Assembly: GCA_025359445.1 (NCBI GenBank)
Contig: JANYGB010000017.1
Span: 1-49,987, forward strand
Source: Sphingomonadaceae bacterium
Lineage (GTDB): Bacteria > Pseudomonadota > Alphaproteobacteria > Sphingomonadales > Sphingomonadaceae
Reading direction: 5' to 3'
Length of the DNA: 49,987 nt
In this document: in pieces, positions 26,327 to 35,612 of the stretch
Layout: the number at the start of each line of letters is the position of its first letter
Numbering within the stretch: position 1 is the stretch's first letter
Notes under the pieces: model-generated
Told to the model about the DNA's origin: nothing
Seen by the model: the letters and a program-made list of their open reading frames with translations, nothing else
Database searches by the model: none
Made by a program: the position numbers and the translations under genes

Positions 26327-27024
26327 TCGAACACTTCCGCGAACAGGCCTAGCATTGCCGCCCAGCTTTGCCGGTCGGCGCTTGCATCATAGCTGCTCGG
26401 GCCACCCGCAGGCGGCGGGTTCGGGTTGGTGAAGCCGTGGCCGACGCCGGAATAGCTGTGGAAATGCCAATTGGCCCGCGCGGCATCCATTTCTTCCCAA
26501 AAGGCGGCGACTTGCGTTCGCGGAACCAATGCATCGGCGTCACCGTGGCAAACCAGGATCCGAGGTCCGATCGGACCGCCTTGCGGCGCTTTGCGTCCAG
26601 TATCGAGGATCCCGTGAAAACTGGCGACTAGCGCCAGATCGGCGTTTTCGCGGGCCAGTTCGAGGACCGCTTGGCCGCCCATGCAGAACCCGATCGCAAC
26701 GCGCGGCAAACCGGGTGATGCAAGCTCAAGCGTAGCCAGTGCCGCGCTAAGGCGGGCGCGGTAAAGATCGACATCGCCGCGAAGTGCCATGGCGAGTTTT
26801 ATCGCACCCGGGAAATCGACAACCGGGGCGCCATAGAAGTCGGCAACGAGAGCAAGATAGCCTTGCGCGGCCAGCGCCAGCGCCTTGGCTTCAACTGCGG
26901 GCGTGATGTTCATGATCGTCGGAAAGATTAGCACGGCCGCGCGCGCCGATCCTGTCGGCCGCGCCAGCCAACCAGTCAGCGTTGTATCGCCATCAGCATA
27001 TTTGGTCCGTTCAAGCGTGCTCAT
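26317..27024 (-). CDS. Dienelactone hydrolase family protein
   Basis: The 235-residue alpha/beta hydrolase has a complete DLH-type triad: C114 (GFCMGG nucleophile elbow), D164 (HGDADALVP) and H196 (GVGHGFTNP). Cysteine rather than serine as nucleophile marks the dienelactone hydrolase family. The true substrate is unknown, since many members are broad carboxylesterases and no aromatic catabolism genes surround it. The ATG at 27024 overlaps the cysK stop as ATGA; a longer frame reads back into cysK and was rejected. It is the last gene of the MFS-cysK-DLH operon. Confidence 0.9.
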   Translation of the reverse strand: MSTLERTKYADGDTTLTGWLARPTGSARAAVLIFPTIMNITPAVEAKALALAAQGYLALVADFYGAPVVDFPGAIKLAMALRGDVDLYRARLSAALATLELASPGLPRVAIGFCMGGQAVLELARENADLALVASFHGILDTGRKAPQGGPIGPRILVCHGDADALVPRTQVAAFWEEMDAARANWHFHSYSGVGHGFTNPNPPPAGGPSSYDASADRQSWAAMLGLFAEVFDQA

Positions 27025-27938
27025 TCGGGCAGGAAGTCCGGCACCGACAGGTATCGTTCGCCGGTATCGTAGTTGAACCCGAGCACGCGCGCAGTGGCGG
27101 GCAGATCGGGCAGCTTTTGCGCGATTGCTGCCAGTGTGGCCCCCGAACTGATCCCGACCAGCATGCCTTCTTCGCGGGCGCAACGGCGAGCCATTTCCTT
27201 GGCATCGGCCGGATCGACCTGAATGGCTCCGTCGATCACTTGGGTGTGCAAATTGGCGGGAATGAACCCGGCACCAATTCCCTGGATCGGGTGCGGCGCG
27301 GGCTGGCCGCCGGAGATAACGGGAGAAAGTGTCGGCTCGACCGCCCAGGCTTGCATGCCAGGCCATTTGGCCTTGAGCACTTCGGCGCAACCGGTGAGGT
27401 GTCCGCCCGTGCCAACCCCGGTGATCAATGCATCAAGCGGGCTGTCGGCAAAGTCGGCCAGGATTTCCTGAGCGGTCGTGCGGTGGTGAATCGCGATATT
27501 GGCCGGGTTTTCGAATTGCTGCGGCATCCATGCGCCCGGGGTCGCAGCGACCAGTTCATGCGCGCGTTCGATTGCGCCCTTCATGCCCTTTTCGCGCGGG
27601 GTCAGGTCGAAGGTGGCACCATAGGCGAGCATCAACCGCCGCCGCTCGATCGACATCGATTCGGGCATGACCAGCACCAGCGTGTAACCTTTGACCGCCG
27701 CCGCCATGGCGAGCCCGATCCCAGTATTGCCGCTGGTCGGTTCGACAATCGTGCCGCCCGGCTTGAGGCTACCGTCGGCTTCGGCAGCTTCGATCATGGC
27801 GAGGCCGATCCGGTCCTTAATTGAGCCGCCGGGATTGGACCGTTCAGACTTCACCCAGACTTCGTGATCCGGGAACATCCGCGCGAGCCGGATATGCGGG
27901 GTGTTGCCAATCGTTGCGAGGACGCTGTCAGCCTTCAT
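27021..27938 (-). CDS. cysK: Cysteine synthase A (O-acetylserine sulfhydrylase)
   Basis: CysK makes cysteine from O-acetylserine and sulfide using PLP. In the 305 residues the PLP lysine is K41 (NPGGSIKDR), the substrate loop is TSGNTG (about 67-72), the phosphate-binding loop is [10 protein letters not shown] (about 173-182), and GISSGA lies near the end. The motif set fits CysK rather than a cystathionine beta-synthase or threonine synthase. It overlaps MFS and DLH genes by ATGA on both sides, so the three are probably translated together. That is an unusual setting for cysK, and a link of the MFS exporter to sulfur compounds is only a guess. Confidence 0.95.
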   Translation of the reverse strand: MKADSVLATIGNTPHIRLARMFPDHEVWVKSERSNPGGSIKDRIGLAMIEAAEADGSLKPGGTIVEPTSGNTGIGLAMAAAVKGYTLVLVMPESMSIERRRLMLAYGATFDLTPREKGMKGAIERAHELVAATPGAWMPQQFENPANIAIHHRTTAQEILADFADSPLDALITGVGTGGHLTGCAEVLKAKWPGMQAWAVEPTLSPVISGGQPAPHPIQGIGAGFIPANLHTQVIDGAIQVDPADAKEMARRCAREEGMLVGISSGATLAAIAQKLPDLPATARVLGFNYDTGERYLSVPDFLPE

Positions 27939-29200
27939 GTTACGACTTCCTTCTTGCGATAGTGCGGAGCGAACGTCTTGGCCCGCTTGAGTTCGGGGAA
28001 CAGCCCGGTCCAGATTGCGGTAATAATGATAGCTCCCGCGCCGCCCAGTGCAACCGCGCCGACCGGACCCAGAAACGCGGCGGCCAGTCCCGATTGCATC
28101 TCGCCCAGTTCGTTCGAGGCCGAAATAGCCAAACCGGAGATCGACGAGACCCGGCCGCGCATTTCATCAGGGGTGTTGAGCTGCACGAGCGTGGTGCGCA
28201 CGAATACGGATATGGCATCGGCACCGCCAAGCACCGCGAGTGTGCCAAGCGACACTATGTAATTGGCCGAAAGCCCGAATATCAGCGTGGCAAGGCCGTA
28301 GATTGCCACAGCCCACAGCATCTTTGTACCCACCTCGCGGGCAATTGGCCGGAAGCCGAGGTAGATCGCGACGAGCGACGCACCCAACGCTGGCGCGGCG
28401 CGCATCAGGCCGAGCCCCTCATCGCCGACGTGCAGCACGTCGTACGCAAACGCTGGCAGCATTGCGGTTGCGCCGCCGAGGAGCACGGCGAACAGGTCGA
28501 GCGAGACGCAGCCAAGCAAAAACCGGTCGCGCCAGACGAATCTGGCCCCGTCGCCCATCAGCTTGAGTGGCGGCTCCTTGGCGGCAGCTGGCGGAGCACG
28601 GTGCCGGATCGCGAGCAATGCGCCGATCGCCAGGAGCAACGCTGCTGCCGAAAACCAGTACGGCAGTGCGTGATTGCGCGCGAGCAGAAAGCCGCCCAGC
28701 GCGGGGCCGAGCACCGAGGCAGATTGCCATGCGACCGAGCTGATCGCGATCGCCTTGGGCAGGAGTTCGGCGGGGACGACATTGGGCACGATTGCACTGA
28801 GCGAAGGTCCGATGAACACCCGCGCTGCTCCGTAGAGTCCGGCCAACGTGAACAGCACGGGCAATGTCAGAGTGCTGCTTGAATTGGCTAACGCCAGCAC
28901 CACAGCGATTACAAGATCAACAGCAGTGGCAGCGGCGGCGACATAACGCCGGTCCATCCGGTCGGCGACCAGACCGGCGAGCGGAGTGAGGATCAGAAAC
29001 GGAATGAACTGCGTGAGCCCCAAGACCCCGAGCATGAACGAAGCCTGCTGCTCGTCCATACCGTAGGTCGTGCGCGCGATCTGATAAGTCTGCGCACCGA
29101 TCACCACCACCATCGCGGTAGTCGCGGCTACCGATATAAACCGCGCGAGCCAGATCAGGCGAAAATCGCGGACGTGCAGGGGATGGGTAGGGACGCTCAC
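27935..29200 (-). CDS. MFS transporter, EntS-like
   Basis: This 421-residue major facilitator superfamily protein has about twelve hydrophobic segments and a loop 2-3 motif ([15 protein letters not shown]) characteristic of MFS exporters. The [18 protein letters not shown] opening and the overall pattern resemble the EntS/DHA3 group of exporters. The substrate cannot be read from the sequence. The start is GTG, at the 5' end of the operon; its stop overlaps the cysK ATG. The 91 bp upstream hold the probable promoter. Confidence 0.87.
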   Translation of the reverse strand: MSVPTHPLHVRDFRLIWLARFISVAATTAMVVVIGAQTYQIARTTYGMDEQQASFMLGVLGLTQFIPFLILTPLAGLVADRMDRRYVAAAATAVDLVIAVVLALANSSSTLTLPVLFTLAGLYGAARVFIGPSLSAIVPNVVPAELLPKAIAISSVAWQSASVLGPALGGFLLARNHALPYWFSAAALLLAIGALLAIRHRAPPAAAKEPPLKLMGDGARFVWRDRFLLGCVSLDLFAVLLGGATAMLPAFAYDVLHVGDEGLGLMRAAPALGASLVAIYLGFRPIAREVGTKMLWAVAIYGLATLIFGLSANYIVSLGTLAVLGGADAISVFVRTTLVQLNTPDEMRGRVSSISGLAISASNELGEMQSGLAAAFLGPVGAVALGGAGAIIITAIWTGLFPELKRAKTFAPHYRKKEVVT

Positions 29201-29291
29201 CCCCTAGCCATGACAGCGCGGGTTGCGCTTGCCAAGGCAGGTCTTGCTTGGACAGGCAAGACGTTGACTTTAACGTGAACGGCGCAGCCGT

Positions 29292-29630
29292 TTAACGGGA
29301 TCGGCGCAGCCGTGGATTGGGCTGAAGTGCATCGATCATCCGCATGAAATCTTCGATCCGCACGATGCGTTCAAACTGGAATCCGGCGCGGCCTTCAGCG
29401 ATCCAAATCAGGTGCGCCTCGATCCGGCCGAGTTCGGGCAAACGGATTATGACCCGTTCGCCGCGAGTCAGGTCAAGTTCGCCCTCGACCATGAAGCCAT
29501 GCGCTGAGACGTTGACCACGTGGAGGTGGACATCACCAAGTCGGCGATGTTCGCCGATAACCTTGTAGTCGACCGGATGCCGCGCCGCGCGGCGCAGATC
29601 GGTTACCGTCAGTTGAGCTCCTGCGCCCAT
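29292..29630 (-). CDS. PilZ domain protein
   Basis: This 112-residue single PilZ domain has an N-terminal R-x3-R-type basic motif (LRRAARHPVDYKV, about 13-25) and an N-x-S-x-x-G motif (VNVSAHGFMVEG, about 46-57) that together bind cyclic di-GMP in this family. The second motif begins with Asn rather than the commoner Asp, which is tolerated. With no effector domain it probably acts as a diffusible c-di-GMP adaptor. It lies 100 bp downstream of tyrS and upstream of the MFS gene, without overlap, so it is likely a separate unit. Confidence 0.88.
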   Translation of the reverse strand: MGAGAQLTVTDLRRAARHPVDYKVIGEHRRLGDVHLHVVNVSAHGFMVEGELDLTRGERVIIRLPELGRIEAHLIWIAEGRAGFQFERIVRIEDFMRMIDALQPNPRLRRSR

Positions 29631-29730
29631 GCCCCGAATGCCTCCGTTCCGAAAATCTCAGAACGCTCGTTTTGACGGGGAAAGGCAAATATTGCGTAAA
29701 CTTAGGCAAATTTTTGCCGGACTTGCCGGT

Positions 29731-30954
29731 TTAGACCGGCCGGATAATTCCGTGCTTCTTTTTGCCAGCCGACAAGCGCTGTTCGGTTCCGCCCCCGATA
29801 AGCGCGGATTCGTCAGTGATCGCAGCCCCGTCGAGCCGCGCTCCGCCACCGGAAATGAGGCGCTTGGCTTCGCCCCGACTCGCGGCGAAACCGATCCCGA
29901 CCAGTGCGTCGATCACGCTGATGCCATCGTTTGGTAGTGCCAAGACGGGCAAATCGGCCCCCACACCGCCCCCGGCAAAGGTCGCATCCGCGGTTGCTTG
30001 CGCAGCCTGTGCGGCAGCTTCACCGCGGCACAACCGGGTGACTTCGTCCGCCAGCACGATCTTGGCGGCATTGATCTCGCTTCCACCAAGGAACTCGAGC
30101 CGGACGATCTCGTCGAGCGGCAGATCGGTAAACAGCCGCAGGAAACGCCCGACATCACGGTCATCGGCATTGCGCCAGTATTGCCAGAAATTATAAGCGG
30201 GCAGTGCATCTTCGTTGAGCCATACCGCACCTGCTGCGGTTTTGCCCATCTTGGCCCCGTCGGCGGTCGTCAGCAGCGGCGTCGTCAATCCAAACACCTC
30301 CTTGCTTTCCATTCGCCGGGTAAGTTCAATCCCATTGATAATATTACCCCACTGGTCGGACCCGCCCATCTGTAGCCGGCAGCCATGGTGCAGCGCCAGT
30401 TCGCGGAAATCGTAGGCCTGCAGGATCATGTAATTGAATTCGAGGAAGGTCAGCGGCTGCTCGCGGTCAAGCCGCAGCTTGACTGAATCGAAAGTCAGCA
30501 TGCGGTTGATGGTAAAATGTGGGCCGACATCGCGCAGCAACTCGACATAGCCGAGCTGGCTGAGCCAAGTGTCATTATCGACCATCACCGCATCGGTCGG
30601 GCCATCGCCGAAGGTCAGATAGCGTTCGAACACCTGCCGGATCGAGGCGATGTTGGTCTGGATGCCGTCCGCTGTAAGCAGCTTGCGGCTCTCATCCTTG
30701 CCCGAAGGATCTCCTACCTTGGTCGTCCCGCCGCCCATCAGCACGATCGGCTTGTGTCCGGTCTGCTGGAGCCGGCGGAGCATCATGATCTGGACCAGCG
30801 AGCCGACATGCAGCGACGGCGCGGTGGCGTCGAAGCCGATGTAGCCGGGTACGACTTGCTTGCTCGCAAGCGCGTCGAGCGCTGCTGCATCGGTGGCCTG
30901 GTGAATGTAACCGCGTTCGTCGAGCAGGCGGAGCAGGGTGGAAATGTAAGTCAT
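29731..30954 (-). CDS. tyrS: Tyrosine-tRNA ligase
   Basis: TyrS is a class I aminoacyl-tRNA synthetase charging tRNA-Tyr. The 407 residues show the HIGH-equivalent HVGSL (near 49), the tyrosine/ATP pocket [11 protein letters not shown], the GGSDQWGNI motif (near 190), the KMSKS-equivalent KMGKT (near 230) and a C-terminal S4 RNA-binding domain ([19 protein letters not shown]). The ATG at 30954 gives the standard N-terminus [16 protein letters not shown] longer frame starting near 31263 is antisense to the DOMON-like gene and was rejected. Confidence 0.97.
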   Translation of the reverse strand: MTYISTLLRLLDERGYIHQATDAAALDALASKQVVPGYIGFDATAPSLHVGSLVQIMMLRRLQQTGHKPIVLMGGGTTKVGDPSGKDESRKLLTADGIQTNIASIRQVFERYLTFGDGPTDAVMVDNDTWLSQLGYVELLRDVGPHFTINRMLTFDSVKLRLDREQPLTFLEFNYMILQAYDFRELALHHGCRLQMGGSDQWGNIINGIELTRRMESKEVFGLTTPLLTTADGAKMGKTAAGAVWLNEDALPAYNFWQYWRNADDRDVGRFLRLFTDLPLDEIVRLEFLGGSEINAAKIVLADEVTRLCRGEAAAQAAQATADATFAGGGVGADLPVLALPNDGISVIDALVGIGFAASRGEAKRLISGGGARLDGAAITDESALIGGGTEQRLSAGKKKHGIIRPV

Positions 30955-31033
30955 CGCCGCGCGCCTAGCACGCAGGCGCGTCCAGCCCAAGACCCGCTTG
31001 CCCGGTTGCGATGCTGCGGGCATTAGAGTGGGC

Positions 31034-31546
31034 ATGAACCAGCTCGTCCTGCACTCCGACTGCGCCTCCGGCTCGATCACCGCGATCGAAGCTTTGATCG
31101 AACCAACGCCGACGGGCTGCCGCGCAGTGTTTGTCGCGCGGGGAGATATCGCGCGGATTGCCGTGCCGCAGATCGATGCGCCCGGGCGATTCGACAACCT
31201 GTGGAAGACCACCTGCTTCGAGATATTCTGGAGCCACGACGGCGCTTCGTACCGCGAGTTCAACCTGTCGCCGTCGACCCGCTGGGCTTGCTACAATTTC
31301 GATACCTTTCGTGAGGGCATGCGCGATGCTCCGGCTGAGGTTGCGATTACGGTCAGCGTTAGCGCCAGCGAACTGCGGCTTGAAGCGCAGATCACGTCCG
31401 ACTTGCCAGTCCCGGCAACGGTGGCGCTTAACGGGATTATCAAGGACCACGATGGCGTGAACCGCTTCTGGGCGTTGGCGTTCTGCCCCGGCAAACCTGA
31501 ATTCCATGCCAGCGACTGCCGCGCGCTAGCGCTGGCAGGCCGATGA
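31034..31546 (+). CDS. DOMON-like carbohydrate-binding-type protein
   Basis: The 170-residue protein resembles the DOMON-like/CBM9-type domain proteins of sphingomonads. Typical parts are [35 protein letters not shown], with W and Y positions like those lining CBM9 sugar pockets, and the ending [21 protein letters not shown]. There is no signal peptide, so it acts in the cytoplasm. The ATG at 31034 is chosen over an upstream in-frame start because the latter begins in the tyrS-proximal spacer. It overlaps the next gene by ATGA, which suggests joint action with the muramidase. The exact ligand is unknown. Confidence 0.8.
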   Translation: MNQLVLHSDCASGSITAIEALIEPTPTGCRAVFVARGDIARIAVPQIDAPGRFDNLWKTTCFEIFWSHDGASYREFNLSPSTRWACYNFDTFREGMRDAPAEVAITVSVSASELRLEAQITSDLPVPATVALNGIIKDHDGVNRFWALAFCPGKPEFHASDCRALALAGR

Positions 31547-32745
31547 GCGTGCACTTTGGGATCGATCGCCTGCTGGCAGACCCGGCCCTGCGCGCGCCGC
31601 TAGAGGGAAAGCGCGTGGCATTGGTGGCGCATCCTGCTTCAGTCACGGCTAACCTGACTCATTCGCTCGACGCGCTGATCGCGGCGGGGGTCAACGTCAC
31701 TTCCGCCTTTGGGCCGCAGCATGGGCTCAAGGGCGACAAGCAGGACAACATGGTCGAGACGCCCGACGAACTCGACCCGTATTATAACATCCCGGTCTTC
31801 AGCCTCTATGGCGAAGTGCGCCGCCCGAACGGCCAGATGATGAGCACGGCGGACGTATTCCTGTTTGATCTGCAAGACCTTGGCTGCCGGATCTATACCT
31901 TCGTCACCACGCTGCTATACCTGCTCGAGGCAGCATCGGGCACCGGCAAGGCGGTATGGGTGCTTGACCGGCCCAATCCGGCGGGCCGCCCGATCGAAGG
32001 ACTGACCTTGCTGGCGGGCCACGAAAGCTTTGTCGGAGCGGGGCCGATGCCGATGCGGCACGGGCTGACCATGGGCGAGATGGGCCAGTGGTTCATCGAT
32101 CACTTCAAGCTCGATGTCGATTACCGGGTGATCGAGATGGATGGCTGGCAGCCGGACGGCCCGGGCTTTGGCTGGCCCGAAAGCCGAGTGTGGATTAATC
32201 CGAGCCCCAACGCCGCTAACGTCAACATGGCGCGCGCTTATGCGGGGACGGTGATGCTGGAGGGCGCAAACCTGAGCGAAGGGCGCGGCACAACGAGGCC
32301 GCTCGAAGTGCTGTTCGGCGCGCCTGATCTCGATTGCCGTGCCGTGTTTGGCGAAATGAATCGGATCGCGCCTGACTGGCTGGCGGGCGCAGCTTTGCGC
32401 GAATGCTGGTTCACCCCGACATTCCACAAGCATGCGGGCGAGCTATGCAGCGGGCTGATGATCCATGCCGAAGGCGCGTTTTATGATCACGCAGCATTCC
32501 GCCCGTGGCGGATGCAGGCGCTCGGCTTCAAGGCGATCCGCAACCTTCATCCTGATTACGCGCTGTGGCGGGACTTTGCCTATGAATACGAGTTTGATCG
32601 GCTGGCGATCGACGTGATCAACGGCGGACCAGGCTTGCGCGAATGGGTCGATAATGCGGCGGCTCTGCCGGGCGACCTCGAAGCTGTGACCGCGCCCGAT
32701 GAAATGGCCTGGCACGAAACGGTGCAGCCGCTGCTGCTTTACTGA
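31543..32745 (+). CDS. namZ: Exo-beta-N-acetylmuramidase NamZ-type (DUF1343)
   Basis: The 400-residue DUF1343 family protein is homologous to NamZ, which removes MurNAc from the non-reducing ends of peptidoglycan fragments. Landmarks are RVALVAHPASVTANLTHSLDAL, FGPQHGLKGDKQDNM (near 62-76), FDLQDLGCRIYTFVTTL, DRPNPAGR and the NLSEGRGTTRPLE stretch. No signal peptide is visible, whereas the Bacteroidota enzymes are exported, so a cytoplasmic role in cell-wall recycling is likely. It is translationally coupled to the DOMON-like gene. The symbol is given by homology only. Confidence 0.87.
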   Translation: MSVHFGIDRLLADPALRAPLEGKRVALVAHPASVTANLTHSLDALIAAGVNVTSAFGPQHGLKGDKQDNMVETPDELDPYYNIPVFSLYGEVRRPNGQMMSTADVFLFDLQDLGCRIYTFVTTLLYLLEAASGTGKAVWVLDRPNPAGRPIEGLTLLAGHESFVGAGPMPMRHGLTMGEMGQWFIDHFKLDVDYRVIEMDGWQPDGPGFGWPESRVWINPSPNAANVNMARAYAGTVMLEGANLSEGRGTTRPLEVLFGAPDLDCRAVFGEMNRIAPDWLAGAALRECWFTPTFHKHAGELCSGLMIHAEGAFYDHAAFRPWRMQALGFKAIRNLHPDYALWRDFAYEYEFDRLAIDVINGGPGLREWVDNAAALPGDLEAVTAPDEMAWHETVQPLLLY

Positions 32746-33549
32746 TCAGACGTGATTAGCGATCAGTGCAACCAGCTTTGCGGCTGGCAGGAACAACGCC
32801 TGCGCGAGGATCGTGCCGACCAGGCGGCTGAGGCTGATCCAGATGATCGTGCGGCGGAACACCGCTTCGCTGACCCGGCCGTCGATCACATCGTCGGTCA
32901 TTACCGAGAGCTGCGGATCGATCAGGGCAAACAACAGGATTGTAGCGAAGCCGTTGATCACCGCTGAGAGCTGCGAGGCGGTCACGCGGAATTCGGGGTT
33001 GAGATAGCCCGCATAGAGCGAGGCCAGCACCCCGACCACAATCAACGCCTGCGCCAGGCAATTGGCGACCAGCACCCCCCAACCGACACCGCGATCGAGC
33101 ATCAGGCCCTTCAAATGCGTCATGCTCGGCGGCTGGATCGCCTCGCGCACGGTGCGCAGCCCGATCGGCGTCGCGGTGCGCAGGATCATCTTGGCGGTCG
33201 AGCGGTTCTTCTGGAAGTAACCGATCGCGCGGGCGAACAGCCGCTGGCCGGTCGGCACCAGCAGGATGCCGACTGCCACCGCGAGGCTGGCCGAAAGCAG
33301 CACCAGCTGGAAATCCGCATAAAGCGCGTCGCCGCCGCCGCTGACGATGCGGGTTTCGATCCGCTTGGCGAGGAATGGACCGAGGAACGAATTGGAGGTG
33401 CGGCTGACCAGCACCAGGATATTGAACAGTGCAAAACTCATCGCGATACGCCGGGTTCGCACCCCTGCAATCCGCGCAGCATAGGCGAGTGTGCCGATCA
33501 GGTTGATCCCGGCGGTCAACAGGCAGATGATCAGGAGTTGGCTGTCCAT
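32746..33549 (-). CDS. amj: Amj-type lipid II flippase family membrane protein
   Basis: The 267-residue integral membrane protein has about six hydrophobic segments. Its opening, LLIICLLTAGINLIGTLAYAARIAGVRTRRIAMSFALFNILVLVSRTSN, closely resembles the start of Bacillus subtilis Amj (YdaH), the alternate lipid II flippase to MurJ, as I recall it. Function in alphaproteobacteria is inferred from that. It ends directly against the convergent namZ-type gene with no bases between. The elongasome genes lie elsewhere in the window. The 38-bp gap to the dioxygenase gene upstream suggests one transcript. Confidence 0.85.
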   Translation of the reverse strand: MDSQLLIICLLTAGINLIGTLAYAARIAGVRTRRIAMSFALFNILVLVSRTSNSFLGPFLAKRIETRIVSGGGDALYADFQLVLLSASLAVAVGILLVPTGQRLFARAIGYFQKNRSTAKMILRTATPIGLRTVREAIQPPSMTHLKGLMLDRGVGWGVLVANCLAQALIVVGVLASLYAGYLNPEFRVTASQLSAVINGFATILLFALIDPQLSVMTDDVIDGRVSEAVFRRTIIWISLSRLVGTILAQALFLPAAKLVALIANHV

Positions 33550-33587
33550 CTGGGGCCCCTAGCGCTGTCAGTGCGGCGCGGCCAGTG

Positions 33588-34388
33588 CTAGTGGACCGAC
33601 TTCAACAGGGCTGTGTCGCCAATCAGATAGCAGGTCATTGAAAGCGCGCCATCGATCGTGTCGTTGAACACGCCAACCTCGTCGCGTGGCAGCCGCGCGC
33701 CGACGCAGTAGAGTAGCGGCAGGTAATGCTCGGCGCTGTTGATTGCAGCGGCGGCAGCATCGTCTCCCGGTGCAAACGTCGTCAGCGCGACGTGGTCACC
33801 TGCAATGACTGCAGCGTTCACTCGGCTCTGGAAATCGACCGCCCAGTCAGACCGTGTTCCGGCAAACTGGCGCCACAGGCCGAGGTTGTGAACAATGTTG
33901 CCGCTGCCGACGATCAGCACACCTTCATCGCGCAGCGGGGCAAGCTTGGCCGCAAGCGCAAGGTGCTGGTCGGGTGATAGCGAGCGATTAAGGCTCATCT
34001 CCACCATCGGGATGCCGGCTTCGGGAAACATAGGTTGCATCACCCCCCAGGCTCCGTGGTCGAAGCCCCAGTCACTTGCTGGCTGCGCGTGTTGAGCACC
34101 GAGTAGTTCCTCAAGCCGCGCGATCAGGCTGGCTGAGCCGGGGGCAGGGTACTGCAAGGCAAACAACTCGGACGGAAAACCGCGGAAATCGTGGATGGTC
34201 TTGGGCCATTGACCAGCGGTCAAATGCACCGCGCCTTCGGTTTCCCAATGCGCCGAGATGACGAGGATCGCCTTGGGGCGGGGCAGAACCTTGCCCAGCG
34301 CCTGCCAAGCGCGGCGTTCGGGCCCGTCGGTGATGGTGGTCATCGGGGAGCCGTGACCGAGGAATAACACGGGGAGGCGCTGGGTCAT
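33588..34388 (-). CDS. DODA-type extradiol aromatic ring-opening dioxygenase
   Basis: This 266-residue protein belongs to the LigB/DODA group (E. coli YgiD type). Metal ligands expected for the family are visible: His in FLGHGSPM (near 11), His in ISAHWE (near 46) and His in GFDHGAWGV. Members open catechol rings, for instance DOPA 4,5-dioxygenation, though the physiological substrate in bacteria is often unknown. The ATG at 34388 was chosen because the GHGSP motif follows at the usual distance; the longer frame adds unrelated residues. It is 39 bp downstream of the VWA gene. Confidence 0.9.
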   Translation of the reverse strand: MTQRLPVLFLGHGSPMTTITDGPERRAWQALGKVLPRPKAILVISAHWETEGAVHLTAGQWPKTIHDFRGFPSELFALQYPAPGSASLIARLEELLGAQHAQPASDWGFDHGAWGVMQPMFPEAGIPMVEMSLNRSLSPDQHLALAAKLAPLRDEGVLIVGSGNIVHNLGLWRQFAGTRSDWAVDFQSRVNAAVIAGDHVALTTFAPGDDAAAAAINSAEHYLPLLYCVGARLPRDEVGVFNDTIDGALSMTCYLIGDTALLKSVH

Positions 34389-34427
34389 GGCGTGGATTTG
34401 ATGATTGCCAGCGCGCAAGGCAACCAA

Positions 34428-35609
34428 TCAATGCTTCTTGCGGGTCAACTCACGCATCGCATCGTCTAGCCCGGCCAAAGTCAGCGGGTACATCGATCCG
34501 CCGACGAGCTCCTTGATCATTTTGGTCGACTGCGAATAATTCCACTGCTTTTCGGGCACTGGATTGATCCACACAGTGGCGGGATAGACATGGGCAACGC
34601 GGCGCAACCACTCGGTGCCGGGTTCCTCGTTGAAATGCTCGACCGACCCGCCCGGGTGCGTAATTTCGTAGGGGCTCATCGCCGCATCGCCGACGAACAC
34701 CGCCTTGTAATCGTGGCCGTATTTGTGGAGGATTTCCCAGGTTTGGGTGCGGTCCGACCAGCGCCGCTTGTTGTCCTTCCACACGCCTTCGTACAAGCAG
34801 TTGTGGAAATAGAAGAATTCAAGGTTCTTGAACTCGGTGGTGGCGGCGCTAAACAGCTCTTCGACCAGTTTGATGAACGGATCCATCGATCCGCCAACAT
34901 CGAGGAACAGCAACAGTTTGACCGCGTTGTGCCGCTCGGGCCGCATGTGGATATCGAGCCAGCCCTGCCGCGCGGTGCCCCTGATCGTGGCATCAAGATC
35001 GAGCTCGTCGGCACTGCCTTCGCGCGCGAACCGGCGCAGGCGGCGCAGCGCGATTTTGATGTTGCGGGTGCCGAGTTCGCGGGTGTTGTCCAGGTTCTGG
35101 AACTCGCGCTTTTCCCAAACCTTGAGAGCGCGGCCGTGCTTGCCTTCGCCGCCAATCCGCACGCCTTCGGGATTGTAGCCGTCATTACCGTACGGCGAGG
35201 TGCCGCCTGTTCCAACCCACTTGTTCCCGCCCTCGTGGCGCTTTTGCTGTTCCTCAAGCCGCTTCTTGAGCGTCTCCATGATCTCGTCCCACGAGCCGAG
35301 CGACTTGATCGCTTCCATCTCTTCGGCAGTGAGGAACTTCTCAGCGACCGCTTTGAGCCATTCCTCGGGGATGTCGACCGGGTTCTGGCCGTAATTGGAC
35401 ATCAGGCCCTTGAAGACCTTGTTGAATACCTGATCAAAGCGGTCAAGCAGGCCTTCGTCTTTCACAAAAGTCGCGCGGCTAAGGTAATAGAACGCCTCGG
35501 GCGTCTGCTCGATCACGTCCTTGTCGAGCGCTTCGAGCAGCACCAGATGCTCCTTGAAGCTGGCCCCGATCCCGGCGCTGCGCAATTCATCGACGAAGTT
35601 GAAGAACAT
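34428..35609 (-). CDS. VWA domain protein, CoxE/MoxR-associated
   Basis: The 393-residue protein has a helical N-terminal part with a charged coiled-coil-like stretch (about 98-126) and a C-terminal von Willebrand A domain. The MIDAS-like motif is D237-V-G-G-S241-M-D, with Gly where the usual DxSxS has Ser, as seen in CoxE-like proteins. Such proteins work with MoxR AAA+ ATPases as metal-inserting or remodelling pairs. The cognate MoxR gene is upstream on the same strand but separated by a GH1 glycosidase gene. It is cytoplasmic, with no signal peptide. The client is unknown. Confidence 0.9.
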   Translation of the reverse strand: MFFNFVDELRSAGIGASFKEHLVLLEALDKDVIEQTPEAFYYLSRATFVKDEGLLDRFDQVFNKVFKGLMSNYGQNPVDIPEEWLKAVAEKFLTAEEMEAIKSLGSWDEIMETLKKRLEEQQKRHEGGNKWVGTGGTSPYGNDGYNPEGVRIGGEGKHGRALKVWEKREFQNLDNTRELGTRNIKIALRRLRRFAREGSADELDLDATIRGTARQGWLDIHMRPERHNAVKLLLFLDVGGSMDPFIKLVEELFSAATTEFKNLEFFYFHNCLYEGVWKDNKRRWSDRTQTWEILHKYGHDYKAVFVGDAAMSPYEITHPGGSVEHFNEEPGTEWLRRVAHVYPATVWINPVPEKQWNYSQSTKMIKELVGGSMYPLTLAGLDDAMRELTRKKH

Positions 35610-35612
35610 GGG

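Noticed and set aside
27821..28882. 353-residue plus-strand ORF opposite cysK and the MFS gene
   Set aside because: It is antisense to two coupled genes and its composition (many Arg, His, Gln) is that of a shadow frame.
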